A stretch of 64,000 nt of DNA, taken from contig NZ_MCNV01000024.1 in NCBI RefSeq assembly GCF_001718195.1, positions 1 through 64,000 of the forward strand. The letters are read 5' to 3'. The notes under the pieces are model-generated. The model had not been told where the DNA came from, made no database searches, and saw nothing but the letters and a program-made list of their open reading frames with translations. The translations under genes were made by a program, and so were the position numbers. The stretch is from Paraburkholderia nodosa. GTDB taxonomy: Bacteria > Pseudomonadota > Gammaproteobacteria > Burkholderiales > Burkholderiaceae. This document shows positions 35,794 through 43,505 of the stretch, piece by piece (the first letter of the stretch is position 1; the number at the start of each line of letters is the position of its first letter).

Positions 35794-37019
35794 TGAAGCG
35801 CGTCGTCATTACCGGCATGGGCGGCGTGACCGCGCTCGGCGATCAGTGGGCGCAGGTCGAAGCCGCGCTCAAGGGCGGCGTCAACGCCGTCAAGCGCGTG
35901 CACGACTGGGACTATATCGAGGCGCTGCATACGCGCCTCGCGTGCCCGCTGCCGGCGTTCACTGCGCCTGACTATTACCCGCGCAAGAAAACGCGTTCGA
36001 TGGGCCCGGTCTCGCTCTACGCCGTGCGTGCGAGCGAGCACGCGCTGGCCGACGCGGGCCTGCTCGACGATGCGTCGATCAAGGACGGCCGCATGGGGGT
36101 GGCGTACGGGTCCTCGGCGGGCTCGGTCGAGCCGGTGCGCGCGTTCGGCAAGATGCTCGAAACGGGCTCGATGAGCGATGTGACGTCGAACAGCTACGTG
36201 CAGATGATGCCGCACACCACGGCCGTGAACGTGAGCCTCTTCTGGGACCTCAAGGGGCGCATCGTGCCGACGTCGTGCGCGTGCGCTTCGGGCAGCCAGG
36301 CAATCGGCTACGCCTACGAGATGATCGCGAACGGCAAACAGACGCTGATGCTCGCGGGCGGCGCCGAGGAACTCTCGGGGCCCGGCGTGGCGGTGTTCGA
36401 CATGCTCTATGCCACGAGCACGCGCAACGACGAGCCGCAACTCACGCCACGTCCGTTCGATGCCGCGCGCGACGGGCTCGTGGTGGGCGAGGGCGCGGCG
36501 ACGCTCGTGCTCGAGGAATACGAGCATGCCGTGGCGCGCGGCGCGCGCATTCATGCGGAAGTGGTGGGCTTCGGCTGCAATTCGGATGGCGCGCATATCA
36601 CGCAGCCCACGGCGGCGACGATGGCGGTCGCGATGCGTCAGGCACTCGACGACGCGCAGTTGGCCCCCGAAGCGATCGCGTATGTGAATGCGCACGGCAC
36701 CTCCACGGATCGCGGCGACGTGGCCGAAAGCCAGGCCACGGCGGAGACCTTCGGCGCGCGCATGCCGATCAGCTCGCTCAAGAGCTATATCGGCCATACG
36801 CTCGGTGCCTGCGGCGCGATCGAGGCGTGGTGGACGATCGAGATGATGAAGCGCAACTGGTACGCGCCCACGCTCAACCTGACCCAGGTCGATCCGGCCT
36901 GCGCGCCGCTCGACTACATCCGGGGCGAGCCGCGCACGATAGACGCCGAACACGTCATGAGCAACAATTTCGCGTTCGGTGGCGTTAACACGTCGCTGAT
37001 CTTCCGGCGCGCGCGTTGA
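35793..37019 (+). CDS. Beta-ketoacyl-ACP synthase (second full-length ketosynthase)
   Basis: 408 residues, the normal FabF length. The catalytic set is Cys in SCACASGSQ, His in NAHGTSTDRGD and His in YIGHTLGACG; FAFGGVNTSL lies near the end. It should extend the chain with malonyl-ACP. Among the three synthases it is the closest to canonical FabF and may perform iterative elongation. It starts on the reductase stop. Confidence 0.93.
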   Translation: MKRVVITGMGGVTALGDQWAQVEAALKGGVNAVKRVHDWDYIEALHTRLACPLPAFTAPDYYPRKKTRSMGPVSLYAVRASEHALADAGLLDDASIKDGRMGVAYGSSAGSVEPVRAFGKMLETGSMSDVTSNSYVQMMPHTTAVNVSLFWDLKGRIVPTSCACASGSQAIGYAYEMIANGKQTLMLAGGAEELSGPGVAVFDMLYATSTRNDEPQLTPRPFDAARDGLVVGEGAATLVLEEYEHAVARGARIHAEVVGFGCNSDGAHITQPTAATMAVAMRQALDDAQLAPEAIAYVNAHGTSTDRGDVAESQATAETFGARMPISSLKSYIGHTLGACGAIEAWWTIEMMKRNWYAPTLNLTQVDPACAPLDYIRGEPRTIDAEHVMSNNFAFGGVNTSLIFRRAR

Positions 37020-37021
37020 GC

Positions 37022-38266
37022 ATGCGGACATCGCTATCAGCGCGCTGCTTGCAGCGCGTCGTCGTGACGGGCATGGGCATCGTCTCGTGCCTCGGCAATA
37101 CGCTCGACGGCGTTTCCTCGCGCTTGCGCGACGGACGCGGCGGCATCACGCGCGTTCAGGCGTGGCGCGACCGTGGTTTCGCGAGCCAGGTGGCGGCCGT
37201 GGCTTCGGTTGCGGGCGAAACGCCGTTCGAGCGCAAGGCCGAACGCTTCATGGGCGACACGGCGCGCTTCGCCTGCCACGCCGCACACAGCGCCATCGCC
37301 GATGCCGCTCTCGACGCACACGCGCTGCTCAGCCCTCGGGCCGGCGCGGTGGTGGGCTCGGGCGTCGGAACGATGTCCGCGTACGACGCGGCCATGGAAA
37401 GCGCGAACACCCGAGGTGTCGACCGCGTGCCGCCCTATACGGTGCCGCAGGCGATGAGCAGCACGACATCGGCGAATCTTGCGCACGTGTTCGGAATGGA
37501 AGGCGTCACGTATTCGCCTTCGTCGGCGTGCACGACTTCCGCGCTCGCGATCGGCCAGGCCATGCAGCTGATCCAGACGGGCCGCCAGGACATCGTGCTC
37601 GCGGGCGGCGCCGAAGGCTTGCACGACAACATGACGCTGATGTTCGACGCGATGGGCGCACTCTCGCGCGGGTTCAACGACACGCCCGAACGGGCGTCGA
37701 GGCCTTATGACGCGCAGCGCGACGGCTTCGTGATCGGCTCGGGCGCAGGCATCCTCGTGCTCGAATCGCTCGCGCATGCGCAGGCGCGCAACGCGCGCAT
37801 CTACGCGGAGCTGACCGGCTACGGCCAGTGCACCGACGGTGCGCGGATGGTCGCGCCGCAGGCGGCCGGCATTGCGCGCGCAATGCGCGAGGCGCTCGCC
37901 GAGGCCGGCTGCCGCCCGGACTACATCAACACTCATGCGCCTTCGACGCCATCGGGCGATATCGAGGAGCTGCTCGCGTTGCGCACCGTGTTTGGCGGCG
38001 AGGTGCCTGCGTTCTCCTCGACGAAGGCGCTCAGCGGCCATCCGCTCGGCGCGTGCGGTGCGCACGAAGCCATTTACACGCTGCTGATGATGCGCGATCG
38101 CCGGATTGCGGGTGCCGTGGGCATCGAAGCGCTCGATGCGGCTGCCGCCGGCATGCCGCTCGTGCGTGAAACGCGCGACGCACGCATCGATACGGCGATG
38201 TCGGTTTCATTCGGGTTCGGCGGCAGTTGCGCCAGCCTGGTGTTTCGCGCCTGGAATGCAGTCTGA
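37022..38266 (+). CDS. Beta-ketoacyl-ACP synthase (third full-length ketosynthase)
   Basis: 414 residues from the ATG at 37022; an in-frame TTG at 37016 is also possible. The catalytic set is intact: Cys in SSACTTSALA, His in NTHAPSTPSGD (canonical NAHGTST changed to NTHAPST) and His in ALSGHPLGACG. The altered loop around the first catalytic His may reflect a different substrate, such as the aryl starter. It completes the set of three full synthases plus one chain-length factor in the operon. Confidence 0.92.
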   Translation: MRTSLSARCLQRVVVTGMGIVSCLGNTLDGVSSRLRDGRGGITRVQAWRDRGFASQVAAVASVAGETPFERKAERFMGDTARFACHAAHSAIADAALDAHALLSPRAGAVVGSGVGTMSAYDAAMESANTRGVDRVPPYTVPQAMSSTTSANLAHVFGMEGVTYSPSSACTTSALAIGQAMQLIQTGRQDIVLAGGAEGLHDNMTLMFDAMGALSRGFNDTPERASRPYDAQRDGFVIGSGAGILVLESLAHAQARNARIYAELTGYGQCTDGARMVAPQAAGIARAMREALAEAGCRPDYINTHAPSTPSGDIEELLALRTVFGGEVPAFSSTKALSGHPLGACGAHEAIYTLLMMRDRRIAGAVGIEALDAAAAGMPLVRETRDARIDTAMSVSFGFGGSCASLVFRAWNAV

Positions 38267-38301
38267 AGTTTCGGGCAACCCTGAAGATAATGAGGATTCC
38301 A

Positions 38302-38757
38302 ATGAAAAAGACTTACCTCACGCTGAGCATGGCCGCGATCGTCAGCCTGACGTTGGCCGCTTGCGGATCGCAGCGCCTCACGCTGCCGATCCAGCCCGCA
38401 GCTTCGCTCTCGACGGCGAAAGCCGCGTCCAGCGCGGACCCCGCCGCGAAAATCGCCGTGTATTTCGGTGCGCAGCCGCATCCGGAAGTGGTGCGCCACG
38501 TCGGTGATGCCTCGCACTCCTTGCGTGTCGCCCGCGCGACCGACGGCGCCGAGGCCAGCTGCAACAAGGTGCTCGCCATGGCACTCGACAAGCTGCGCGC
38601 GGACGCCCACAACAAGGGCGCCAACGCCGTCATCAACGTGACCACGCGCTTTCACGGCAGCGAAACCGGGTCGGCCACCGAATACACATGCGGCGTGAGC
38701 CAGAGTGCAGCGGCCATCGCCGTCACAGGCGACCTCGTGGTGCTGCAAGCGAACTGA
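38302..38757 (+). CDS. Small lipoprotein, YbjQ-like fold region (tandem paralogue 1)
   Basis: 151 residues from the ATG at 38302 with GAGG 6 bases before. The signal sequence ends in a lipobox (SLTLAAC), so it should be a lipoprotein. The mature part has QPHPEVVRHVG, two Cys, and NKGANAVINVTTRFHGSE, a pattern related to YbjQ-like small domains. Such genes are sometimes labelled excinuclease ATPase subunit, which is not credible for a protein this size. Its end-of-operon position suggests a part in pigment placement at the envelope; function unknown. Confidence 0.75.
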   Translation: MKKTYLTLSMAAIVSLTLAACGSQRLTLPIQPAASLSTAKAASSADPAAKIAVYFGAQPHPEVVRHVGDASHSLRVARATDGAEASCNKVLAMALDKLRADAHNKGANAVINVTTRFHGSETGSATEYTCGVSQSAAAIAVTGDLVVLQAN

Positions 38758-38774
38758 ACCAACGGAGAAAAGCA

Positions 38775-39215
38775 ATGAAGAAACTGTGGATGTTCGCCGC
38801 GCTGTGCGCGGCCTTCGCGACGTCGCACGCCTACGCACGCAATACCGTCGACACCTATTCGGTGGATGTGGCGCTGCAGAGCGAGCCCGGCAAGGTGAGC
38901 GACGACATTGCGTTGTACTTTGCGGGCCAACCGCATCCGGCGGTGAAGAAGACGCTGGGTCAGTTCTCCACGAACAAGAAGACGAACGCATTTGGCAAGA
39001 GCGACGAAGCGGCCTGCCAGCACGTGTTCCTTTCGGCCGTGCAGGAGCTGCAGGAACGCGCGCGCAAGGAAGGCGGCAACGCGGTCATCAACATCAAGAG
39101 CAACTACAAGAACGAACTGCGCGAGAGTGCCACGGAGTTCACCTGCGGCGCGGGCGCGATGATCGCCGGCGTGGCGCTCGTCGGCGACGTGGTGACGCTC
39201 AAGGGCGGCAAGTAA
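38775..39215 (+). CDS. Small secreted protein, YbjQ-like fold region (tandem paralogue 2)
   Basis: 146 residues from the ATG at 38775 behind ACGGAGAAAAGCA. A Sec signal peptide ends near HAYA, with no lipobox. It shares QPHPAVKKTLG, GGNAVINIKSNYKNEL, an EFTCG end and Cys spacing with the preceding lipoprotein, so the two arose by tandem duplication. The pair probably acts in the periplasm, one anchored and one soluble. Function unknown. Confidence 0.75.
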   Translation: MKKLWMFAALCAAFATSHAYARNTVDTYSVDVALQSEPGKVSDDIALYFAGQPHPAVKKTLGQFSTNKKTNAFGKSDEAACQHVFLSAVQELQERARKEGGNAVINIKSNYKNELRESATEFTCGAGAMIAGVALVGDVVTLKGGK

Positions 39216-39256
39216 CCCGCAGCAGGCGGCGGCGGGCGACCCGGCTCACGCCGCCT

Positions 39257-39994
39257 TCATGCCGCCTTCACGGCGGCTACGTTGACCAGGGTTTCGCGCC
39301 GCTTCCCGGGCTTGGGATGATGCAGGCCGAGGCGCTCGAAGAGACCGAAATCGGCGGCACGGCTCCACCACAGATAGGGCAGCGAAACATTGCGCTCCGA
39401 AAAACGGAAACCCGCTGCGCGAATCATTTCGAGGTAGCCGTTGGCGCTCTTCTGCACGTGCATGGGATGGCGGAACAGCAGGCGGATGACCCACGAGCGG
39501 ATATAAGCCTCAGTGGATTCGGCGAAGAGCAGCACGCCGCCCGGCTTGAGCACGCGGTGGAATTCCGCGAGCGCGCGTTCCTGCTCGACGAGGTGATGGA
39601 AAGTCTGGTGGCAGAAGACGATGTCCGCGCTGGCCGTGGGTAACGGCAGGCTCGCGCAATCGCCGTGCAGCAGTTCGAACGCGGTTTGCGTCTGCAATTC
39701 GTCCTGACAGGTGCGCGCGGCACGCGCCGCCAGTTCGAGCGACGCCTCGTGATAGTCGACCCCGACGATGCGGCGCGGGCGGAAAGCCTCGGCCAGCAGG
39801 CGGAACGACTTGCCCTGGCCGCAGCCGACATCGACGATTTCGGGCGCGTCGGGCAACGGCACGTCGACGAGCCGCTTGAGGTCGTTGATCGCCACGCGCA
39901 GCACGTGGTGCTCCCACGTATGGGTGCGGAGAAACCAGATACCGAAGGCCGTTTCCGGGACGAACGGCACGTAATTTGATTCGGAAACCGACAT
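39257..39994 (-). CDS. SAM-dependent methyltransferase (class I)
   Basis: 245 residues. The SAM-binding motif I is EIVDVGCGQGKSF, with VDYHEAS and FCHQTFHHL further along. It is on the strand opposite the pigment operon, convergent with its last gene and divergent from the halogenase-like gene at 40178. In aryl-polyene and xanthomonadin-type clusters a methyltransferase methylates the aryl hydroxyl or ring. That role is likely here but not proven. Confidence 0.85.
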   Translation of the reverse strand: MSVSESNYVPFVPETAFGIWFLRTHTWEHHVLRVAINDLKRLVDVPLPDAPEIVDVGCGQGKSFRLLAEAFRPRRIVGVDYHEASLELAARAARTCQDELQTQTAFELLHGDCASLPLPTASADIVFCHQTFHHLVEQERALAEFHRVLKPGGVLLFAESTEAYIRSWVIRLLFRHPMHVQKSANGYLEMIRAAGFRFSERNVSLPYLWWSRAADFGLFERLGLHHPKPGKRRETLVNVAAVKAA

Positions 39995-40177
39995 ATTTTT
40001 TCACCCGTTGCGAATGCGGTCATGGACGCGAATGGGCATTGTAAATGCAAGGGCGCAGCGAGGGGTGTCAGAATCACGGTTTCGCGCAGCAAAGTGCGCT
40101 TGCATTGGGCATACAGTCGTAACAGGACGTGACAGGACGTAACAGAGCGCGTCAGGACGCAGAGAAGGGAAAGGACT
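39995..40177. promoter_or_regulatory. Divergent promoter region with four 10-base direct repeats
   Basis: This gap lies between the divergent methyltransferase and halogenase-like genes. At 40118-40157 four imperfect copies of a 10-base unit follow without gaps: cgtaacagga, cgtgacagga, cgtaacagag, cgcgtcagga. Helical-turn spacing would place them on one face of the DNA, as for cooperative binding by a regulator. agaaggga, a strong ribosome site, follows before the ATG at 40178. Which gene the repeats serve is not known. Confidence 0.5.
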
Positions 40178-41446
40178 ATGGAAAAGAGCATTGGAGAAGC
40201 CGTTACGCCGTCCACGCGACGCGAAACCGTCGACGTGGCGATCATCGGCGCGGGCCCCTCGGGCGCGGTCGCTGCGGCCCTATTGCGCAAGGCCGGACGC
40301 TCGGTGCTCGTACTGGAGCGCCAGCATTTCCCGCGCTTTTCGATCGGCGAGAGCCTCTTGCCGCAAAGCATGGCGTACCTGGAAGAGGCCGGCATGCTGC
40401 AGGCGGTGGTGGAAGCCGGCTTTCAGTACAAGAATGGCGCGCATTTCGTGTGGCGCGACGAGGTATCGTCGTACGACTTCCGCGACAAACACTCAGAGGG
40501 CTGGGGCACGACCTACCAGGTCGAGCGCGCGAAGTTCGACGATCTGTTGATCGGCTGCGCCGCGAAGCAGGGCGCCGAGGTGCGCTTCGGCCACACGGTG
40601 ACGGGCATGCGCACGGGCGACGCGCCGGTGCTGGAGGCGATCGACGAAAACCAGGCGCGCTATGAAGTGCACGCGCGTTTCGTGCTCGACGCGAGCGGAT
40701 TTGGCCGCGTGCTACCGCGCCTCCTGGATTTGGAGGCGCCCACCGGCATGCCGACGCGTGCCGCGATCTTCAGCCACGTGCGCGACGGGCTGCCGCTTGA
40801 CGTCTTCGACCGCAACAAGATTTGCATCGCGACACACCCCGAGCACCGCGACGTCTGGTTCTGGATGATCCCGCTCGCGGGCGGGCGCTCGTCGGTGGGC
40901 TGTGTTGCCGATGCCGCTTTCCTCGACATGCCGCAAGCGGAACGCGAGGCGCGGCTGCGCGCGCTCATTCGCGAGGAGCCGACACTGAACCGTCTGATCG
41001 GCGACGCGCCGTTTCTCATGCCGGTGAACCAGATTGGCGGTTATTCGGCCAACGTCGAACGATTGCATGGCCCGGGCTTCGCGCTGCTCGGCAACGCGGG
41101 CGAGTTTCTTGACCCGGTGTTTTCTTCGGGCGTCACCATCGCGCTGCGTTCGGCGCACCTGGCCGTGAAGGTACTCGAGCGCGCGCTCGGCGGCGCGGCC
41201 GTGGACTGGCAGGCCGAATACGACGTGCCGCTGCGCAAGGGGATCGACACGTTCCGCGCCTTCGTCGAGCGCTGGTACACGGGCGAGCTGCAGGACATCA
41301 TTTACTACCCGCGCCAAACACCCTTGATCCGTCGGATGATCAGCTCGGTGCTGGCGGGCTACGCGTGGGACGAGAGCAACCCTTATGTAGCGGAGCCCGT
41401 GCGCAGACTCACTTCGCTGCATGAGGCGTGCAAGCTGTCGTTGTAA
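40178..41446 (+). CDS. FAD-dependent halogenase-like oxidoreductase (tryptophan-halogenase family)
   Basis: 422 residues. The FAD-binding motif GAGPSG is at 24-29, and the flavin-dependent halogenase motif WxWxIP is present as WFWMIP at 227-232. A lysine in GFQYKNGAHF (Lys85) falls where the catalytic Lys of this family is expected. IGESLLP near 56-62 also fits. Next to an aryl-polyene operon and a methyltransferase, it may halogenate the aryl ring, as in brominated xanthomonadins. A hydroxylating monooxygenase role cannot be ruled out. Confidence 0.85.
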   Translation: MEKSIGEAVTPSTRRETVDVAIIGAGPSGAVAAALLRKAGRSVLVLERQHFPRFSIGESLLPQSMAYLEEAGMLQAVVEAGFQYKNGAHFVWRDEVSSYDFRDKHSEGWGTTYQVERAKFDDLLIGCAAKQGAEVRFGHTVTGMRTGDAPVLEAIDENQARYEVHARFVLDASGFGRVLPRLLDLEAPTGMPTRAAIFSHVRDGLPLDVFDRNKICIATHPEHRDVWFWMIPLAGGRSSVGCVADAAFLDMPQAEREARLRALIREEPTLNRLIGDAPFLMPVNQIGGYSANVERLHGPGFALLGNAGEFLDPVFSSGVTIALRSAHLAVKVLERALGGAAVDWQAEYDVPLRKGIDTFRAFVERWYTGELQDIIYYPRQTPLIRRMISSVLAGYAWDESNPYVAEPVRRLTSLHEACKLSL

Positions 41447-41467
41447 CGAGCGAAGAGGGGCGCACTG

Positions 41468-41499
41468 GGTTGGTCCTGCAGCGGGACGCGGGACCAACC
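41468..41499. terminator. Bidirectional terminator-like hairpin
   Basis: ggttggtcc (41468-41476) and ggaccaacc (41491-41499) form a perfect 9 bp stem with a 14-base loop, between the convergent ends of the halogenase-like gene and the NTF2-like gene. No long T-run follows on either strand, so termination efficiency is uncertain. Confidence 0.55.
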
Positions 41500-41513
41500 A
41501 GGTTATCGCGGTT

Positions 41514-41933
41514 TCACTGGCCCGGTGGAGGAACCGCGCCTAGCTGGATCATCAGCCCGAGCGTGTCCATGAGGAGGCGGGTTTCCTTGATCCTGCCGTC
41601 CTGAAAACGGTCGATGACCATGCCCCAGACCTTGACGGCGCGCCCCGTAGCGTCCACGCCGAGGAACGCTCCCCTGTGCGTGCCCGTCCACTCGAAGCGG
41701 GTCAGCACGCGGTCGCCTTCCGTGAGTTGTTCCTCGACGCGCCAATGCATGTCCGGGAACGCGGCTCGCATCCCTCGTACGACCTCCTTGAGGCCCTCGA
41801 TACCGGGACCCTGGCTGGGGAACGGCACCTGCTCGACCATGTCCTCCCAGAAAAACCGCTCTGCGGCGTCGATCTGCCCTTGATTCAGGACTTCCTCGAT
41901 AAACGCGCGAACCCTATCGCTTGTTTCATGCAT
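41514..41933 (-). CDS. SnoaL/NTF2-like ester-cyclase family protein
   Basis: 139 residues from the ATG at 41933. The pattern is NTF2-like (SnoaL polyketide-cyclase related): an N-terminal helix (VRAFIEEVLNQGQIDAAERFF), then RAAFPDMHWRVEEQLTEGDRV, FEWTGTHRGAFLG and GRIKETRLLMD. Such proteins bind small hydrophobic molecules. Many are uncharacterised and occur as stand-alone genes. It lies downstream of the MerR gene with 144 bp between, so it could be a MerR target. A link to the pigment cluster is not supported. Confidence 0.8.
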   Translation of the reverse strand: MHETSDRVRAFIEEVLNQGQIDAAERFFWEDMVEQVPFPSQGPGIEGLKEVVRGMRAAFPDMHWRVEEQLTEGDRVLTRFEWTGTHRGAFLGVDATGRAVKVWGMVIDRFQDGRIKETRLLMDTLGLMIQLGAVPPPGQ

Positions 41934-42077
41934 GGAATGAACGTCTCCTGGTTGGCGAAATTGGGAAGTGAAAGCCGGTTGCTGCAGAGTAGACGGCCAA
42001 GCGCGACGACGTGCGTCGGAGTCACGCGAGAACGTGCGGTGGCGCACATTTCCAGGTTTGACTGTCAATGACTTTCA

Positions 42078-42644
42078 TCAGGCTACGTGGCCGATGGCTG
42101 TGTTGCCTGTGAGCTTCGCGCGCCGGCGGATGGCATTCACCTCTTTGGGCGTCAGCCCGAGCGAAGCCAGAAACGCTGCATGCGAGTCGGGGTTTTCTGC
42201 CTCGAACTCTGCATGCCACCTGTCCATCTCCGCATCGTCGAAGCCGGCGCTACGCAGCATCGCAACCCACGCGTCTTTGCCACGCTTCTTTCCTCTCCGA
42301 CGAAACGATGGTTGCGCGAGCAACGTCGCAATTGCGTTCTGACGCTGTTTGAGACGCGCGATTTCCTCCGTTAGCACCATCAAATGCGTTTCAAGGATCT
42401 GGGCGGCTGCGTCTGCCTCGTTCGCGAGGACGTCGCGTATTGCGGCTAGTGGTAATCCGGCGGCCCGGTACGCGCAGATTGCGCGTAGACGTTCGCGTTG
42501 CGTCTCATCGTAGAGCCGGTAGCCCGCGGTGCTGCGTGCGACCGGCACTAGCAAGCCCAGCGTTTCATAGTGCAGCAGCGAGGAACGCGAGAGTCCCGCC
42601 TCGCGTGCCAGTCGTCCGAGAGTGAAACGAGCGAGACGTGTCAT
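42078..42644 (-). CDS. MerR family transcriptional regulator
   Basis: 188 residues. The N-terminal winged helix-turn-helix reads FTLGRLAREAGLSRSSLLHYETLGLL, followed by the MerR-type wing (TAGYRLYDETQRERL) and a dimerising coiled coil (VLTEEIARLKQRQNAI). The C-terminus has a helical effector region (WHAEFEAENPDSHAAFLASLG) rather than metal-binding cysteines. The start overlaps the stop of the upstream gene by 4 bp (ATGA), so both are controlled by the dyad at 43060-43096. The ligand is unknown. Confidence 0.9.
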   Translation of the reverse strand: MTRLARFTLGRLAREAGLSRSSLLHYETLGLLVPVARSTAGYRLYDETQRERLRAICAYRAAGLPLAAIRDVLANEADAAAQILETHLMVLTEEIARLKQRQNAIATLLAQPSFRRRGKKRGKDAWVAMLRSAGFDDAEMDRWHAEFEAENPDSHAAFLASLGLTPKEVNAIRRRAKLTGNTAIGHVA

Positions 42645-43057
42645 GACGGCAAGGGAAGTCTATCGGGTGAGAGAAAGAACAAGCGCGCTTCGGGCCGGTT
42701 CAGCTTGGCGGGCGAATAGTACGCGGCGACAAGCGCGCGGCAATCGCCGGAAAAGGCTGGTGCGTGTGCGAGAAACTCATCGAACGTGTGCAATGAATCC
42801 GATGCGCCCGCATGCGCCATCAGCCGGACCAAGGCTTCCGTAATTGTACGGTGGTATCGGCCCGGCGCGCCGAGATGCGTGGCGTATTGCGCGATACCGG
42901 CACAGGTGCGCTCGATCGCCTGGTCCAGCGGGAAGCGCTGCAGGTGTATCCACGCCACGCGCAGATGATTGCGATGATTGAACGCGGCCGGTGGCAACCT
43001 GCAGCTTAGAAAGGCTTCGAGGAAGGCGTCGTCGGTGAGATCGCGGGCGGTTTCCAT
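42641..43057 (-). CDS. Conserved hypothetical protein co-transcribed with MerR
   Basis: 138 residues. The sequence is helical and rich in His/Arg and aromatic residues (FNHRNHLRVAWIHLQRFPLDQAI, then YHRTITEALVRLM, and an ARLFFLSPDRLPLP tail). There is no signal peptide or membrane segment. Its start lies only 2 bases after a perfect 15 bp inverted repeat. It is translationally coupled to the MerR regulator downstream. I do not recognise an enzymatic family. Confidence 0.75.
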   Translation of the reverse strand: METARDLTDDAFLEAFLSCRLPPAAFNHRNHLRVAWIHLQRFPLDQAIERTCAGIAQYATHLGAPGRYHRTITEALVRLMAHAGASDSLHTFDEFLAHAPAFSGDCRALVAAYYSPAKLNRPEARLFFLSPDRLPLPS

Positions 43058-43059
43058 TT

Positions 43060-43096
43060 CGATCGATACCCTGTCCGTTGAACAGGGTATCGATCG
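43060..43096. promoter_or_regulatory. Perfect 15 bp inverted repeat directly before the hypothetical-merR operon
   Basis: cgatcgataccctgt (43060-43074) and acagggtatcgatcg (43082-43096) are exact reverse complements with a 7-base centre (ccgttga). The arm nearest the gene ends 2 bases before its ATG, so any ribosome site would be inside the stem. A second short dyad (gactac-g-gtagtc, 43104-43116) lies just upstream. It may be a MerR operator, or an RNA hairpin controlling translation. Confidence 0.6.
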
Positions 43097-43298
43097 TGAA
43101 GGTGACTACGGTAGTCGAGTCAAGCGCCTTCGTGCCGCTTCGGCTCACTGGTGCCGTCGAACGCTCAGGCTCAATGTGTTGCATGAGGCGTGAAAGGCCT
43201 TCTAGCCCATCGAAAGGGGCGCATGGCGGCTTGTTGGTTGCAAGCGCCTCATGTCTGGTCTGAGGGAGCGATGAAGCATTATGTCAAGCGGCTCTCGA

Positions 43299-43505
43299 CT
43301 AAAAATCGGTATAGGTCTCGCCAAGAATGTCGGCCTCAACGGCACCACTATATTTAACGCCGGAGACTGAAACGGTTTCGTGCTTTTTCGAGTCATGCCA
43401 ATTCGTACCCGCAAAGCGATGGACCTTGGCGTTTTGACTATGCTCCCCCTTATGAGGCTTGAACGCCGGATTGCCCTTGATCGCGTTCTCGATCGCGGCC
43501 GCCAA
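43299..43505 (-). pseudogene. Short open frame in frame after the lipase stop, possible remnant
   Basis: 68 codons run from just after the lipase TGA (the next codon is TTG) to a TAG, in the same reading frame as the lipase. The peptide (for example VHRFAGTNWHDSKKHET, then GVKYSGAVEADILG) has ordinary, soluble composition and lower GC than the neighbours. There is no ATG or ribosome site. It could be a C-terminal scrap of a lost gene, a readthrough extension, or a chance open frame. Confidence 0.3.

Noticed and set aside
40118..40157. CRISPR array
   Set aside because: The units are only 10 bases, imperfect and without spacers, and no cas genes are present.
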